64,000 bases of DNA from Duganella radicis (GTDB lineage: Bacteria; Pseudomonadota; Gammaproteobacteria; Burkholderiales; Burkholderiaceae_D). The stretch's first letter is position 1. Each line of letters opens with the position of its first letter. The notes beneath the pieces are model-generated. The model saw nothing but the letters and a program-made list of their open reading frames with translations, had not been told where the DNA came from and made no database searches. Below are positions 62,818 to 64,000 of this stretch, piece by piece. The position numbers were made by a program, and so were the translations under genes. The DNA lies in the NCBI RefSeq assembly GCF_009720825.1, contig NZ_WNKY01000001.1, positions 434,001 to 498,000 of the forward strand, in the 5' to 3' direction.

Positions 62818-64000
62818 TTAGCTGTGTTGCGAGCCTTGTTTAGTCGCGGGATGGATCTTGAACACATTGACCTGCCTGGCCAGCGAGGCCGCTTCCTGTT
62901 GCATCGACTGCGCCGCCGCGCCGGCCTGTTCCACCAGGGCGGCGTTCTGCTGGGTCAGCGCGTCGACCTCGCTGATCGCCGTATTCACGAGTGCGATACC
63001 GCCGGCCTGCTCCTGACTGGCCACGCTGATGGTGGTGATGATCTCGCTGACCTGCCGCACCCGCTCGACCAGCTCGCGCATGGTAACGCCGGCCGCGTTG
63101 ACCAGTTGCGAGCCCTGCTGGACTTTGTCGGCCGAGGAGGCGATCAGGGAGGTGATTTCGCGCGCGGCGGTCGCCGAGCGTTGCGCCAGACTGCGCACCT
63201 CCGCGGCGACCACGGCGAAGCCCCGCCCCTGCTCGCCCGCGCGCGCCGCCTCCACCGCCGCGTTGAGCGCCAGGATGTTGGTCTGGAACGCGATCCCGTC
63301 GATCACCGCGATGATCTCGGTGATCTGCCTGGACGCCGCGTCAATTTCCGACATGGTCTCCACCACATTGTTGATGGTCGCGCCGCTGCGCGCGGCCACA
63401 TCGGTGGCGGTGCCGGCCAGCGCCGTGGCGGCACGGGCGTTCTCGGCGTTCTGACGGACGGTGGCGCTCAGCTCATCCATGGAGGTGGCCGTCTCCTGAA
63501 GCGAGCCCGCCGCCTGCTCCGAGCGCACCGATAAATGCCGGTTGCCCGCACTCACCTCGTCGGAAGCCAGGGAGATGGTTTCGGCGCCGGTGCGCACCTG
63601 GCGGACGATGTCGGCGAAGCTGTGCTGCATCTCCTGGAGCGATCTCATCAGGTCCCCTGTTTCGTCCCTGGTGTCAATCGCCACCTCGCGCGTGAGGTCG
63701 CCGGTCGCCACGGCCTGCGCGAAGGCGACCGCCTGGCGCATCGGCCGCACGATGCTTCTGGTCACCAGCACTGCCAGGCCGACGCTCAGCAGCAGAATGC
63801 CCAGCGCGATCGCGGCGATCATCGTGGTCGAACGCGAGACGACGGCCTGCGCCTCGGCCGTGGCCTGGTCCATTTGCGCTTCGATCTTGACCAGCACCTC
63901 GGCGATGTCGGCAACGATGCGGCGCCGCAGCGGGCTGCATTCGTCGACCAGGAATTTGCCATAGCCCTCCATCTGCCGTTGCTGGCGGTACTGGGCGGGA
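62818..64000 (-). CDS. Methyl-accepting chemotaxis protein, 5' end outside the window
   Basis: The frame remains open through base 64000; the visible 394 codons include the end of a periplasmic four-helix sensor ([15 protein letters not shown]), a transmembrane helix ([21 protein letters not shown]), a HAMP domain ([18 protein letters not shown]) and the signalling domain with the hairpin tip [35 protein letters not shown], then helical bundles. It is a Tsr/Tar-like receptor; the ligand cannot be judged without the N-terminus. There is no CheR-docking pentapeptide at the C-terminus. Confidence 0.95.
   Translation of the reverse strand, partial: PAQYRQQRQMEGYGKFLVDECSPLRRRIVADIAEVLVKIEAQMDQATAEAQAVVSRSTTMIAAIALGILLLSVGLAVLVTRSIVRPMRQAVAFAQAVATGDLTREVAIDTRDETGDLMRSLQEMQHSFADIVRQVRTGAETISLASDEVSAGNRHLSVRSEQAAGSLQETATSMDELSATVRQNAENARAATALAGTATDVAARSGATINNVVETMSEIDAASRQITEIIAVIDGIAFQTNILALNAAVEAARAGEQGRGFAVVAAEVRSLAQRSATAAREITSLIASSADKVQQGSQLVNAAGVTMRELVERVRQVSEIITTISVASQEQAGGIALVNTAISEVDALTQQNAALVEQAGAAAQSMQQEAASLARQVNVFKIHPATKQGSQHS

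Overview
The window is about 64 kb of GC-rich DNA whose gene families suggest a betaproteobacterium, probably Oxalobacteraceae (Janthinobacterium/Massilia/Duganella-like). This placement rests on gene content and codon use only; no rRNA or tRNA gene was seen. It has two unrelated blocks. The second is bounded by a duplicated gene end and carries one insertion sequence.

Region 1 (1-27206, minus strand) is one long operon for an extracellular contractile injection system (eCIS, the Afp/PVC/MAC type of phage-tail-like device). In transcription order it encodes a Pvc16-type cap protein, an unknown 251-aa protein, one sheath, two tube proteins, a DUF5908 small protein, a LysM hub protein, a VgrG-like spike, a PAAR tip, a gp25-like baseplate protein, a large baseplate-J protein, a fibre-like protein, a 91-aa protein, a second baseplate-J-like protein, a 1915-aa tape measure with three internal repeats, an AAA+ ATPase, an 1108-aa membrane protein with a GH18-like domain, a DUF4157 'eCIS core' protein and a partial last gene. 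The last two share an N-terminal leader of about 72 residues, a likely loading signal for cargo.

Region 2 (27207-32575) starts from a divergent promoter region carrying four GTTAC repeats. A STAND-like ATPase with no output domain is followed 34 bp later by the most unusual gene here: an avidin-like domain fused to a two-lobed pepsin-type aspartic protease. A winged-helix/TolB-like regulator faces them.

Region 3 (32575-61881) looks like an inserted or rearranged island. A 460-bp copy of the 3' end of a GH26 mannanase gene lies at its left edge, fused to a decapitated Na+/H+ antiporter. The intact mannanase gene ends at its right edge. Inside are an IS481-type element and a low-oxygen stress regulon: five universal stress proteins, PHA synthase, an acetoacetyl-CoA reductase-like protein, a globin-coupled GGDEF/EAL protein, a HemN paralogue without its radical-SAM cysteines, Hsp20, a P-type ATPase, a hemerythrin, a beta-CASP nuclease with a nucleoside phosphorylase and a broken prs, a DUF4015 glycosidase, an outer-membrane efflux lipoprotein, an alcohol dehydrogenase, a nitroreductase, a DksA-like protein, an FNR regulator and a NarX/NarL-like two-component pair. 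Nine good and one weak FNR-type boxes (TTGAT-N4-ATCAA) lie 64-89 bp upstream of start codons. Eight of them sit in four divergent intergenic regions that each hold two. The encoded FNR is the obvious candidate activator.

The window closes with the intact mannanase lipoprotein and a chemotaxis receptor that runs off the end. Several genes carry single-base frameshifts (eCIS core protein, transposase, P-type ATPase twice, prs remnant); the first two fall in runs of five C/G. They may be real decay or sequence error.
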